Shown: positions 55,226 through 64,000 of the stretch, piece after piece
How positions within the stretch are numbered: the stretch's first letter is position 1
Layout: each line of letters opens with the position of its first letter
Assembly (NCBI GenBank): GCA_963727835.1
Contig: CAVSIB010000055.1
Coordinates: 1-64,000, forward strand
Length of the DNA: 64,000 bases
Direction of reading: 5' to 3'
Source of the DNA: G026625185 sp963727835
Lineage (GTDB): Bacteria > Desulfobacterota > WTBG01 > JAGOGO01
Made by a program: the position numbers and the translations under genes
The notes under the pieces: model-generated
Seen by the model: the letters and a program-made list of their open reading frames with translations, nothing else
Databases searched by the model: none
What the model was told of the DNA's origin: nothing

Positions 55226-57526
55226 GTGATTTTGGGCTTCAAAACAAAAATAAAAAAAATGGTTGAGTTTTTTAAAATTCTAAAAACCGATAGCGGAAAG
55301 ACCAACATTGACCAGCAAGAAAGGCTTCGGCGCCGTCGGGAACGGCTCATTATTCTTATCACTGCCGTTCTTATAGCCGGTCTTACGATTCTTGAATCTT
55401 ATTTTTCCCGAACGTCAGGCAAACTTCCACTTTCCAGCAACATCCTTGTATATTTTATCCTTAATCTTAATATTATTCTTCTTGTCCTTTTGATCTTTTT
55501 AGTTATCCGTAATGTGGTAAAGCTCATTTTTGAACGGCGCCATGGAATCCTGGGGTCGAAAATTAGAACCAAATTAGTAGCTTCCTTTATCGGGCTCACC
55601 ATTGTTCCCACCTTACTTCTTTTCTGGACGTCCGCTGGTTTCATTACCACTACCCTTGATAACATGATTAGTTTCCAGGTAGATCAATCGTTGGTGGAAT
55701 CTTTAGAGGTTGCGCAGAAGTATTATCAAAATTTAAAAGACAGTTCTCTTTTTTCGCTCACCAGCTCAGTACTACTATAAGTGAACAGGGTCTTTTATCC
55801 CCCAGCGAAAAAGCTCAACTGCAAAAATTTATCGAAAAAAAATCACAAGAATATAATGTGGGGGCAATTGAAATCTTATCTCCATCGCGGCCTTTTCAAA
55901 AAAGTTTAGCTCTTGCCTCTAATCTCGTCCATAGAAGATAAAGTTAATTATAAAATTAATCGTGAATTAATTAAGGAAGGCATTCTCACCAAGGATATTG
56001 CTAAAATCCAATCTCTTCATAAGGGAGAATTGATCCGAGGAATTTCCCCGATTTTCTCAAACAACGTACCCGCACAGATAGATGGTTTTATAGTAGTAAG
56101 CTACTATATCCCAAACAGTTTGGTGAAAAAGATGACCAAAATTTCTGACCGTTTTACTGATTATAAACGGCTCAAATCCACGCAACCTCCGATAAAACCA
56201 ACGTATATTATCCTTTTATCCAGCATCACGTTGCTGTTGTTTTTTTCCGCCATTATGTTTGGATTCCACTTGGCAAAAACCATAACCGGACCCATTAAAG
56301 ACTTGGCAGAAGGGACAATGGAAGTCGCTAAAGGAAATTTAGATGTCCGGATCGCGATCAATAAAGCTGACGATGAAATTGGCTCGCTAGTGGAGTCGTT
56401 TAACAAGATGACCCAGGACTTAAAGACCGGCAAATCCCAATTAGAACTGGCTAATAAGGATTTGCAGGAAACAAACATCGAATTTGACAAGCGGCGCGCG
56501 TATATGGAGATTGTCCTAAAAAATGTCGCCGCCGGAGTTATTTCGGTCGACCAGGACGGCTTCATAACCACCATTAATAAGTCGGTGGGAAAAATTCTGG
56601 GCCTGGAAGTTGAGCCATACTTAAACAAAAATTATCATGAAATCCTTCCTCCTCACTATCTCCGGCAGGTTGATGACCTCATTCAAGAGGTTGACCGGTC
56701 CAGCAGTTTGACGTTTGAAAAAGAAATTAAACTCACCCTCCCCACAAAGGTTATTGACCTTTCAACGTTTATCACGCCGCTCAAAGATGAAAGGGGCAAT
56801 TACCTTGGCTTAGTAATCGTCATAGAAGATGTCACGGAACTCCAAAAGGGACAACGCATCGCTGCGTGGAGAGAGGTGGCACGGAGGATTGCCCATGAAA
56901 TAAAAAATCCTTTAACCCCCATTCAACTTTCAGCCCAGCGGTTACGCCGCCGGTATAAGGATAAATTTTTGGAGGACGGACAAATTTTTGACGAATGCAC
57001 TCATACGATTATCGGTCAGGTTGAACTTTTGAAAAATATGGTTAACGAATTTTCTCATTTTGCCCGCATGCCGGCAACCAACCCATCCCCCAATTACCTA
57101 CCGCAAATCATTAATGAGACGTTACCTATTTTTCGTGAAGCGCACAAAAACATTACCTTTACTTTTGACGAGTCGGAAGCGCCTCCACTGATGAATTTTG
57201 ACTCCAGCCAAATCAAACGGGCGCTTATCAACATCCTGGAAAATGCTGTTGAGGCAATTGAAAAAGAAGGTGAAGTAACCCTTAAAACGTTCCATGACAA
57301 AAAATTAAAAATTGCGGGCGTAGAAATTGCTGATAATGGATGCGGTATTCCTCCGGAAGAAAAGTCTCGGCTTTTTGAACCCTATTTTTCAACCAAAAAA
57401 TTAGGAACCGGTCTCGGGCTTGCTATCGTTGATTCTATTATCTCTGACCACCAGGGACATATTCGGGTAAAAGATAATTATCCTAACGGCACGATATTCC
57501 GGATCGCATTGCCAACAAAAATTTAA
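55226..57526 (+). pseudogene. ntrY: NtrY-like sensor histidine kinase, two frameshifts
   Basis: N-terminal membrane helices (about 30-60, 70-100, 115-140) lead to an extracytoplasmic region, a second helix and HAMP domain (near 56300), a PAS domain (VISVDQDGFITTINK), and a kinase domain with H-box RIAHEIKNPLTPIQL and ATP motifs (NILENAVEAIEKEG, ADNGCGIPPEE, GTGLGLAIV). The frame shifts near 55753 (to FAHQLSTTISEQGL) in a T run and near 55910. Joined length is about 765 aa. Translation start is unclear (GTG 55226, TTG 55232 or ATG 55259). It lies 22 nt before ntrX. Confidence 0.85.
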
Positions 57527-57548
57527 CGCTAGGGGAAGGTGGTTTTCG

Positions 57549-58910
57549 GTGAAAAAAAATATCCTCGTCGTTGATGATGAATCAAGTATCCGGGAATCAT
57601 TAAGTGGTATTTTACGGGATGAAGGATACGAGGTCTCGGTTGCCACTGATGGCGTTACGGCCCTCAAAAGGGTGGAGGAAGACCCTCCTGACCTTATTTT
57701 TCTCGATATCGTCATGCCGGGAATTGACGGGTTAGAAACGTTGCAGAAATTAAAAGAAAGGTTTCCTGAGATCTATGTCATTATTATCTCAGCCTATGGA
57801 ACAATCGAGACTGCGGTTAAAGCACTCAAATACGGTGCTTTTGACTTTATTGAAAAACCTCTTTCATTGGATAAGGTTGTCCTAACGGTAAAACATGCCT
57901 TCGACTTTCTCAAACTTAATCAAGAAAACTGGCTTCTTCGAGAAAAAATCTTCCCCACCTTTCGCATCGATGGTATAAGCCCTTCCATTACAAAATTAAA
58001 AGAGGATATTGAACGCGCTGCGCCAACGAACGCTTCCATCTTAATCACCGGGGAAAACGGAAGCGGAAAGGAACTGGCTGCCCGGCTCATTCATCAAAAA
58101 AGCCGTCGTTCCACTAAGTCGTTGGTGGAGGTTAATTGCGCAGCAATCCCGGAAGAACTCATTGAAAGCGAGCTGTTCGGTTATGAAAAGGGAGCCTTTA
58201 CGGGCGCTTCTTCTCGGAAGCTCGGAAAATTTGATCTTGCCCATGACGGTACTCTGTTTCTGGATGAAATCGGAGATATGAGCTTAAAAACTCAGGCAAA
58301 GATTTTACGAATCCTGGAGGAACAGAAGTTTGAGCGGGTCGGAGGTTCAAAAACAATTGAGGTTGATGTGCGACTTATTGCGGCAACCAACAAAGACCTC
58401 CTGGAAGAAATTAAAAAAGGGAACTTCCGAGAAGACCTCTATTTCCGCATCAATGTCATCCCGTTAAACGTTCCCCCGCTTCGGGATCGCAAAGAAGATA
58501 TCTCCGTGCTGGCCAATGCGTTTCTCAATCGCTTTGCCAAGGAACAAAACATAGAAGAAAAAAGGATTGGTCCTGAAGCGATGGATATTTTAATAAACTA
58601 TACTTGGCCGGGAAATGTTCGAGAACTAAAAAACATTATTGAACGCCTGGTAATAATGACCAAGGAAGTAGTTATCAAACCTGACGATATTATTCAGAGT
58701 CTCAAGGGGGTTTCCTCGTCGAACGATTTTACTAATCTCTTTAATCTCGACTTGAAAGAAGCCAAGGATGCCTTTGAACAGCACTATATCGCCTACAAGC
58801 TTTCCCAATGCGGAGATAACATCTCTAAAACTGCCGAGACAATTGGCATTGAGCGGAGTCATCTCCACCGAAAAATTAAGAGTCTCAAGATAAAGTTTAA
58901 AAAAGACTAA
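57549..58910 (+). CDS. ntrX: NtrX-like sigma54-dependent response regulator
   Basis: 453-aa activator of sigma54 promoters. Domain order: receiver (phospho-Asp53 in FLDIVMPGIDG), AAA+ domain with GENGSGKE (Walker A), the sigma54-contact motif ELFGYEKGAFTGA, LFLDEIGDM (Walker B), and a C-terminal Fis-type helix-turn-helix (AETIGIERSHLHRKIKSL). The start is a GTG with GGAAGGTGG upstream. The partner kinase is the ntrY gene immediately before it. It may drive the sigma54-type promoter in front of lpxC, but that is inference. Confidence 0.94.
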   Translation: MKKNILVVDDESSIRESLSGILRDEGYEVSVATDGVTALKRVEEDPPDLIFLDIVMPGIDGLETLQKLKERFPEIYVIIISAYGTIETAVKALKYGAFDFIEKPLSLDKVVLTVKHAFDFLKLNQENWLLREKIFPTFRIDGISPSITKLKEDIERAAPTNASILITGENGSGKELAARLIHQKSRRSTKSLVEVNCAAIPEELIESELFGYEKGAFTGASSRKLGKFDLAHDGTLFLDEIGDMSLKTQAKILRILEEQKFERVGGSKTIEVDVRLIAATNKDLLEEIKKGNFREDLYFRINVIPLNVPPLRDRKEDISVLANAFLNRFAKEQNIEEKRIGPEAMDILINYTWPGNVRELKNIIERLVIMTKEVVIKPDDIIQSLKGVSSSNDFTNLFNLDLKEAKDAFEQHYIAYKLSQCGDNISKTAETIGIERSHLHRKIKSLKIKFKKD

Positions 58911-59101
58911 AAAAAATTAGCGCTCCTTTCCCAAAAGGAAATGTAATGCTTTTCTTATTTTTTGACATTGAAACCTAATCGACAAGATATCTATGACACA
59001 TTACCGAAATAATTGCCCTGCACCTATCACAATTGTTTTCCGGTCCCAGCTAATTTTTGCCTTTAACGTTTTTTGCTTTTTTTGTTCTATCTTTTTTAGA
59101 T

Positions 59102-59815
59102 ATGGCTTTTAATTTTTTCACGCCCGAAACTTTATTCGACAATCATTATCGTCCTATCCTTGATCTGGTAGCGGGACATTCCCCTTTCCCTCGCGCCCAA
59201 AGCGATCTTTTCTCGAAAGCTTCCAAGACAAGGGCAGCACGCATTCATCTCGAAGAAACCGTTTTTTTTGGCCAAGTTGTTTTTAACGATTTGGAACCCA
59301 AAAAAACAGTTGAAGTTTGTGCAGGTTTCGGCATCCCCAGCATAACCCTTAAAAAACTTTTTGGAGTTACGAGTAGTTGTGTTGATAAAGATTCCGGCAA
59401 AATGGCGGTTGGGGCACTCATCAGTCAAAAACTCGGTATCGATTTAATCTGGGAACATCGAGACCTTTTCGTATATTTAAGACACCATGCTCAAGAACTC
59501 AAGGGTGCTACCTTGTTAGCCACTGCCGCTTATTGCCAGGATAAAAAAAAGGGAAGACCAAAAGGATCTGGGGAAAAAGATCTTGTTCTTTTCGCTCAAA
59601 AAAACCAGATGGATATTGCCCTCCTGCCTTACCGTACCGGGGATATTATTTCTACCGGCTTTTCAAGTGAAAAAAAACGAGTTGAAGAGTACGAGAAAAT
59701 TTTAACTAATGCGGGATATAAAGTAAAAAAACATTCTACCGAACTACTTTTTCGGGGTCAAGGCGCGCCGGATTGGTTTTTTATCGATATGCTTACCGCT
59801 AAATTTATCTCTTAA
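59102..59815 (+). CDS. Putative SAM-dependent methyltransferase
   Basis: A 237-aa protein of uncertain family. VEVCAGFGIPSITLKKLFG looks like the first nucleotide-binding loop of a class I methyltransferase, followed by the acidic residue in CVDKDSGKMAV at the end of the second strand. The C-terminal half (FFIDMLTAKF) gives no clear clue. ATG at 59102 is chosen over an upstream start that encodes a hydrophobic stretch. No ribosome site is obvious. The assignment is tentative. Confidence 0.45.
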   Translation: MAFNFFTPETLFDNHYRPILDLVAGHSPFPRAQSDLFSKASKTRAARIHLEETVFFGQVVFNDLEPKKTVEVCAGFGIPSITLKKLFGVTSSCVDKDSGKMAVGALISQKLGIDLIWEHRDLFVYLRHHAQELKGATLLATAAYCQDKKKGRPKGSGEKDLVLFAQKNQMDIALLPYRTGDIISTGFSSEKKRVEEYEKILTNAGYKVKKHSTELLFRGQGAPDWFFIDMLTAKFIS

Positions 59816-59881
59816 AAAAAGATTATCTTTTTTTGAAACAACCAGGTTAAAAAAATATCAGAATTCATCTCAAGATGAAGA

Positions 59882-60714
59882 GTGAATTCCTTAGCTGGTG
59901 AAGTGCAGAAAGTCTTGGAGATTGCAAGGCTTCATCCGGAGCTATCCCCGAGGCTGCTGGCGGTGAAGATCACGGACGAGGAAGATTTCTCGGTATCGGA
60001 ATCCACGGTATATCGTATCCTGAAAGGCAACGGCCTTATCTATCCGAGGCCTCTTATGGAGATGCCGGCCCAGAAGCAATGGAGGCATAAGACCACGAGA
60101 CCTGATGAACTGTGGCAGTGTGATGCAACGAACCTCTTTGTTGTTGGCTGGGGCTACTACAAGCTTATTGCCGTGGAAGACGACTTCTCCCGGAAGATTA
60201 TCGCCCACGATGTGAGGCCTGACGAGAGCGCCTTTTCCTTATCCGATATCCTGGAGATGGGGCTGGAGAATGCCCGAAAGGAAGGACATTTAACCGAAAA
60301 TGATTCTATGCCGAAGCTCTACTCGGATAACGGCTCCGGCTTCACTTCGAGATTTCTCGCAGAGTATCTGTGCCAGCACGGTATAAAACACATTTTTGGC
60401 ACACCCTACCATCCTCAGGGAAGGGGTAAGATTGAGCGGTTTAACAGGAGGATCAAGGAGAAGCTGTGCCTGGTCGTCTATTGTTCTCCCGATGAGCTGA
60501 AAAAAGCCGTGGATCAGGCCATTGCCACGTACAACAGCACCCCCACGAGTCGCTCGATAATGTATCCCCCAAAGATGTGTATGCGGGGAGAAAGGAGGCA
60601 ATCTTACAACAAAGAAAAGAGAAAAAACAATTGACCTTGGAACGCAGAAAGAAATACAATCTTAACACGAAAAACGAAGACCCGGACCACCATGAAGTCG
60701 CAAACTCAGATTAG
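59882..60714 (+). pseudogene. Integrase-core transposase (IS3/IS481-like), N-terminally truncated and frameshifted
   Basis: The DDE core is complete: LWQCDATNLF, LYSDNGSGFTSRF and QGRGKIERFNRRIKE. A winged-helix remnant (SESTVYRILKGNGLI) precedes it, but the usual first helix-turn-helix is missing. The frame shifts near 60570; the other frame continues with DVYAGRKEAILQQRKEK and ends at 60714, as in related transposases. No terminal repeats were found. It lies 140 nt upstream of the pilin gene. Confidence 0.8.
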
Positions 60715-60853
60715 AAAAATTTGTCCAATTGAGGCTGAAGACATACAAAATCCCTATTTTTTTTATCCTATTGTTTTTGTTAAAAAATTTTAAAAATTAT
60801 TTTTGGTATGGTAATTGATTAATTTAATTTTCTCGATAAAGGGGGTGAGAAAA

Positions 60854-61268
60854 ATGCTGTTAAAACTTCAAAAGAAAACTAAAGGTTTTACACTGATTGA
60901 GCTTATGATCGTTGTGGCCATTATTGGTATCTTGGCTGCGATCGCTATCCCCAATTTTTTGCGTTATCAGCAAAAGGCCCGGCAGGCAGAGGCTAAAGCA
61001 AATTTGGGCGCTATTTTTACTGCCGAGGCGAGTTATCATGCCGAGAACAAAAACATACGCTACCAGAAAGGATGCCGCCGGCAATGTATTGCTAAATTGG
61101 GCTCCTACAGGCATTACCCGTTACACTTATTCAATATCAGGTGTTTCCAGCACTGCGTTTCTTGCCACAGCAACAGGGAGGATCAGTTCTTCTGCAGGTG
61201 CCCCGGTGGATACCTGGACAATTGATCAGACTCGGACTTTGACTAATACCATCAATGGTATCCAGTAG
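60854..61268 (+). pseudogene. pilA: Type IV pilin, one frameshift
   Basis: The prepilin leader MLLKLQKKTKG is cleaved before FTLIELMIVVAIIGILAAIA, the type III signal. Cleavage leaves a phenylalanine with the Glu at position 5. One extra A near 61050 shifts the frame; the repaired reading continues TYATRKDAAGNVLLNW and ends ...TLTNTINGIQ at 61268 as a 137-aa pilin. A GGGGGTGAG ribosome site precedes the ATG at 60854. No pilus assembly genes are in the window. Confidence 0.8.
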
Positions 61269-61398
61269 TTAAATTAAACACCATTTCTCGTTGGTATCAC
61301 ATAATACAGAAGGCTGACTTTATGTCTGCCTTCTGTATTTATATTGCTAAATAGCAAGAAATGGTAAGAAATTTTTATCTAATGAAATTTGATTAACT

Positions 61399-63517
61399 TT
61401 GTTAAGAATTTTTGCAGATAAGCCACGCATACTTTCCTTTATTATTTTTCTCATCTCTTTAATCCTTTATCTTTCCACTCTTTGTCCAGACCTTTACTGG
61501 AGGGATTCTGGTGAGTTTCCCGTAGTGGCCTATCAATTAGGAATAGCTCACCCTGCGGGCTCTCCCTTCTATGCCTTAATCACCAAAATCTTTACCTTTC
61601 TTCCCTTCGGCAATATCGCTTTTAAAGTAAACCTTGCCTCCGCTTTCTTCGGCGCTGTCCTTATCAGCCTTATTTTCCTTTTGATCAATGAATGTCTTAA
61701 ACTTATCTTCCCTTCCCAAAATGATAAACATTGGCGTGCCTTGAGCGGAGCCCTTGCTGCTTCTCTATACGCAGTTTCTGCCATCTGGGAAAACTCGGTT
61801 GTGGCCGAAGTGTATACCCTCCAAAATTGTTTTATCGTTTTAATCGCACTTTTACTCGTTCGGGGAATCAAGCAAACCGAAAAAAAATCTTGCCTTTACC
61901 TGGCTGCTTTTCTTTTCGGCCTTAGCAGCGGAGCCCATATCATCATGATCCTCTATATACCGACTCTCCTCCTTTTTCTCTGGTTATTCTACCGAAACTC
62001 TATTCGCTTATCTCATCTGGGAATCATAATTACGTTCGTCATCTTAGGCGCTTCTATCTATCTCTACCTCCCTGTAAGAGCATCAGTTAATCCCTATTAT
62101 GACTGGGGTAATCCGAAGAATGTTAAAAATTTTATTGTCCATGTGACGGATCAAAAAGATGCCTCATGCCACTTTTCCTTTAATCCACAAGGCGTTATGC
62201 ACACTCTCAAAAAATATGGCCACTTTTACTTTGAAGATTTTAATGTTATGGGAATTTTCTTGGGTTTGGCAGGACTGGGAATCTTTTGTCGAAAAAATCC
62301 CCGCCTTTTCCTTGGCCTTGGAGCATTTTTCTTTAGCCAGTGGTTTTTCTTTATCCGTTATTGGCCATGGTCTTCAGCCTATATTGGTACGTTTATCTTT
62401 TTTTGCTTGGGAATTGGAGTCGCTTTTTTTGTTATTATCGTAAAATTTAACAAAATGAATTTAAATAAAACCATTCGTTGGTATCAGCGCTATTTGGTTT
62501 TCGGTGTTGCAGGTTCCCTGTGCATAATCTATTTTTTCTTTTTTATAAAATCAAACTGGGTTGAGAATAACAAATCAATCTATTGGAATGCATATAATTT
62601 TAACCGATATTTCTTAAATCAAATGGAATATAAAGGCTGTCTGATATCTTCGATTACTTACTTCGGCACATCCTACATGCAGCAATGTGAAAATTACCGC
62701 CTGGATATTACAAACTTTTTAGTTTCTGAGTTTTTTGCCCCTGAATTTTTTAATCAAGTTACCCAAAATCGTTTTCCCCTTGTAATGATTCCTCCTATCA
62801 ATAATCCTTCCATAGGTGAAGCTATTATTAACATGAACATAAAAAATAATCTTTTTTACTGGGAACCAGATCGCAAATTCAATAAAAGAGTTGAAGCGAA
62901 CCTTCAACCAGATGGGTTGCTACTTCTACATTACCCCCTCTCCCCAACCCATTAGTCAAGAGTCAATAAAAATCCATTTAAATAAAATAAGAGATTTTTT
63001 TAATAACAAAATATTAGGTTTCTCGCAACCCACGGATATGGAAGAAAAAAACATGTACAGTGTATTGCTGGAAAGCTCTTCCGCTATTTTTTTTAATAAA
63101 GGGGAGTACCCTTTGGCTATCCAACACCTTCAAGCGGCTGATATACTTACTCCTGATGATGTGGCAGTCCTGAATGATTTGGCAGCGGTTTATGCTGAGA
63201 TGGGCCTTTTTGATAAAGCTGAAATCAGTTTAAAAAAAGCTTTGGATATTTTTCCCTCTGATATCTTTACCCTTCAAAATTTAGGTCAACTATATCTTTA
63301 TACCCAACACTATGATATGGCACTGCCCGTTTACAAAAAAATCCTTAAAGAAGATCCAAAAAACTTAAAAGCAAATTTTGACCTTGGCCTTTGTTATGAA
63401 AAAATCGGAAACATTGGCAAGGCCAATGATTCATTTCAAAGGGTAATCACCCTGAGTCCAAAAGATCCACTGGCCACCGAAGCACGGGAAAAGTTATCCA
63501 CCATCACTATGCATTGA
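61399..63517 (+). pseudogene. DUF2723 membrane protein with C-terminal TPR, one frameshift
   Basis: The first part has about ten membrane helices and the DUF2723 block (DSGEFPVVAYQLGIAHPAGSP), as in protein-O-mannosyltransferase-like proteins. The last ~200 residues, in another frame from near 62925 (GLLFYITPSPQPISQES), form three to four TPR repeats (AVLNDLAAVYAEMGLFDKA, NLGQLYLYTQHYDMAL). Together about 705 aa. The start is a TTG without a clear ribosome site. It may belong to the surface-glycan or pilin glycosylation machinery; the adjacent pilin gene makes that attractive but unproven. Confidence 0.75.
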
Positions 63518-63581
63518 TTATTTCTTACCCTTATGATAATTAAAAAAATTAAACTCTTCGCTTTCTGAAAAAGGGGTGTCA

Positions 63582-64000
63582 ATGTATAAAAATAAAACTA
63601 TCGGGGTAGTAGTACCAGCATATAATGAAGAAACTCTGATCGTCCGCGTCATTGATACCATGCCTGATTTTGTTGATAAAATCATTGCTGTCAATGACGC
63701 CAGCACTGATAATACCGCTTGGGTTTTAGAAAATGAAAAAAACATCACTCTAACCTCGAAATAATCACTCATACGAAAAATCAGGGAGTCGGAGGAGCTA
63801 TTATTACGGGATATAAGCGCGCCAAAGAGATAAAAATCGATGTGGCTGTGGTTATGGCCGGTGATGCACAAATGGACCCCACCGACCTTCCAGCCATTAT
63901 TGCCCCAGTGGTAAATAATCAGGTTGACTATAGTAAAGGGAACCGACTGTTTCGGGGAGAATCTTGGAGCATGATACCCCATTATAGATATTTGGGAAAC
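63582..64000 (+). pseudogene. Family 2 glycosyltransferase, partial at window end, one frameshift
   Basis: The start reads TIGVVVPAYNEETLIVRVI, the GT2 nucleotide-sugar motif with IIAVNDASTDNT. The frame changes near 63750; the other frame continues HTKNQGVGGAIITGYKRA and VVMAGDAQMDP (the metal-binding Asp region), as in dolichol-phosphate-mannose-synthase-type enzymes. The gene runs past the end of the window. It follows the DUF2723-TPR gene and may supply its sugar donor. Confidence 0.8.

Noticed and set aside
60780..60853. Possible sigma54 promoter before the pilin (TGGTAT-N5-TTGAT)
   Set aside because: The invariant GC at -12 is GA and the -24 box is weak, unlike the lpxC element.
63518..63982. 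Minus-strand open frame of 154 codons at the right end
   Set aside because: It is antisense to a clear GT2 glycosyltransferase and has no family motif.
1..64000. tRNA, rRNA or CRISPR arrays
   Set aside because: No stem-loop cloverleaf, rRNA sequence or regularly spaced repeat was seen in any gap.

Overview
The window is a chromosome segment of a Gram-negative bacterium of moderate G+C. LpxC, an MltA-type murein transglycosylase, a penicillin-binding carboxypeptidase and the remnant of an outer-membrane barrel point to an outer membrane. Complex I and pyruvate dehydrogenase point to a respiratory or fermentative heterotroph. The gene mix (NtrY/NtrX with DUF4390, a SfrB-like NuoF-GltD fusion, a 2-isopropylmalate-synthase-like enzyme paired with a LeuC-like dehydratase, a membrane spermidine-synthase fusion, DUF2723-TPR) fits a deltaproteobacterium-like or candidate-phylum lineage. 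Sequence alone does not fix the taxon. No rRNA, tRNA or CRISPR array was seen. Layout: 0-5.4 kb, minus strand, is a pyruvate dehydrogenase and lipoate operon (pdhA, an OsmC-like gene, pdhB, pdhC, lipA, lipB) with a good sigma70 promoter. 5.6-8.3 kb holds a small unknown gene, a family 11 glycosyltransferase, a metallo-beta-lactamase-fold hydrolase and an AlkD-like DNA repair protein. 8.3-9.8 kb is a broken IS110-family element with a structured leader. 10.1-24.6 kb, minus strand, is a complex I operon (nuoA,B,C,D,F-like,G,H,I,J,K,L,M,N). NuoE and the FMN/NADH half of NuoF are missing and a GltD-type FAD/NAD(P)H oxidoreductase is fused to the NuoF iron-sulfur domain. A perfect TetR/FadR-like operator sits at its promoter. 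24.6-25.4 kb is non-coding with strong hairpins. 25.4-27.9 kb has threonine synthase and argC. 27.9-31.9 kb, minus strand, has a D,D-carboxypeptidase, two frameshifted genes (GloB-like hydrolase, EamA transporter) and a YhaM-like exoribonuclease. 32-46.6 kb carries a membrane spermidine-synthase-like protein, a Tat-signal radical SAM protein, a lone receiver protein, glgC, mltA, a ClpX-like ATPase with a J-domain protein, and glnS, gltX and hisS. 46.6-48.4 kb is debris: an outer-membrane barrel remnant and a defective IS1595-family element with 19-bp inverted repeats. 48.4-53.3 kb is aspS followed by the synthase-Cache fusion and LeuC-like dehydratase. 53.4-58.9 kb is lpxC, a DUF4390 gene, ntrY and ntrX behind a sigma54-type promoter. 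58.9-64 kb holds a putative methyltransferase, a transposase, a type IV pilin, a DUF2723-TPR membrane protein and the start of a family 2 glycosyltransferase that runs off the end. Several genes that should be single proteins (gloB-like, eamA, glgC, clpX-like, ntrY, pilin, DUF2723-TPR, GT2) are broken by single-base indels, often in homopolymers, while the 14-kb nuo operon is clean. Sequencing error in parts of the window is therefore a serious alternative to true gene decay. The points most worth following are the altered electron-input module of complex I, the sensor-domain fusion on the isopropylmalate-synthase-like enzyme, the sigma54 element in front of lpxC near an NtrYX pair, and the structured IS110 leader.
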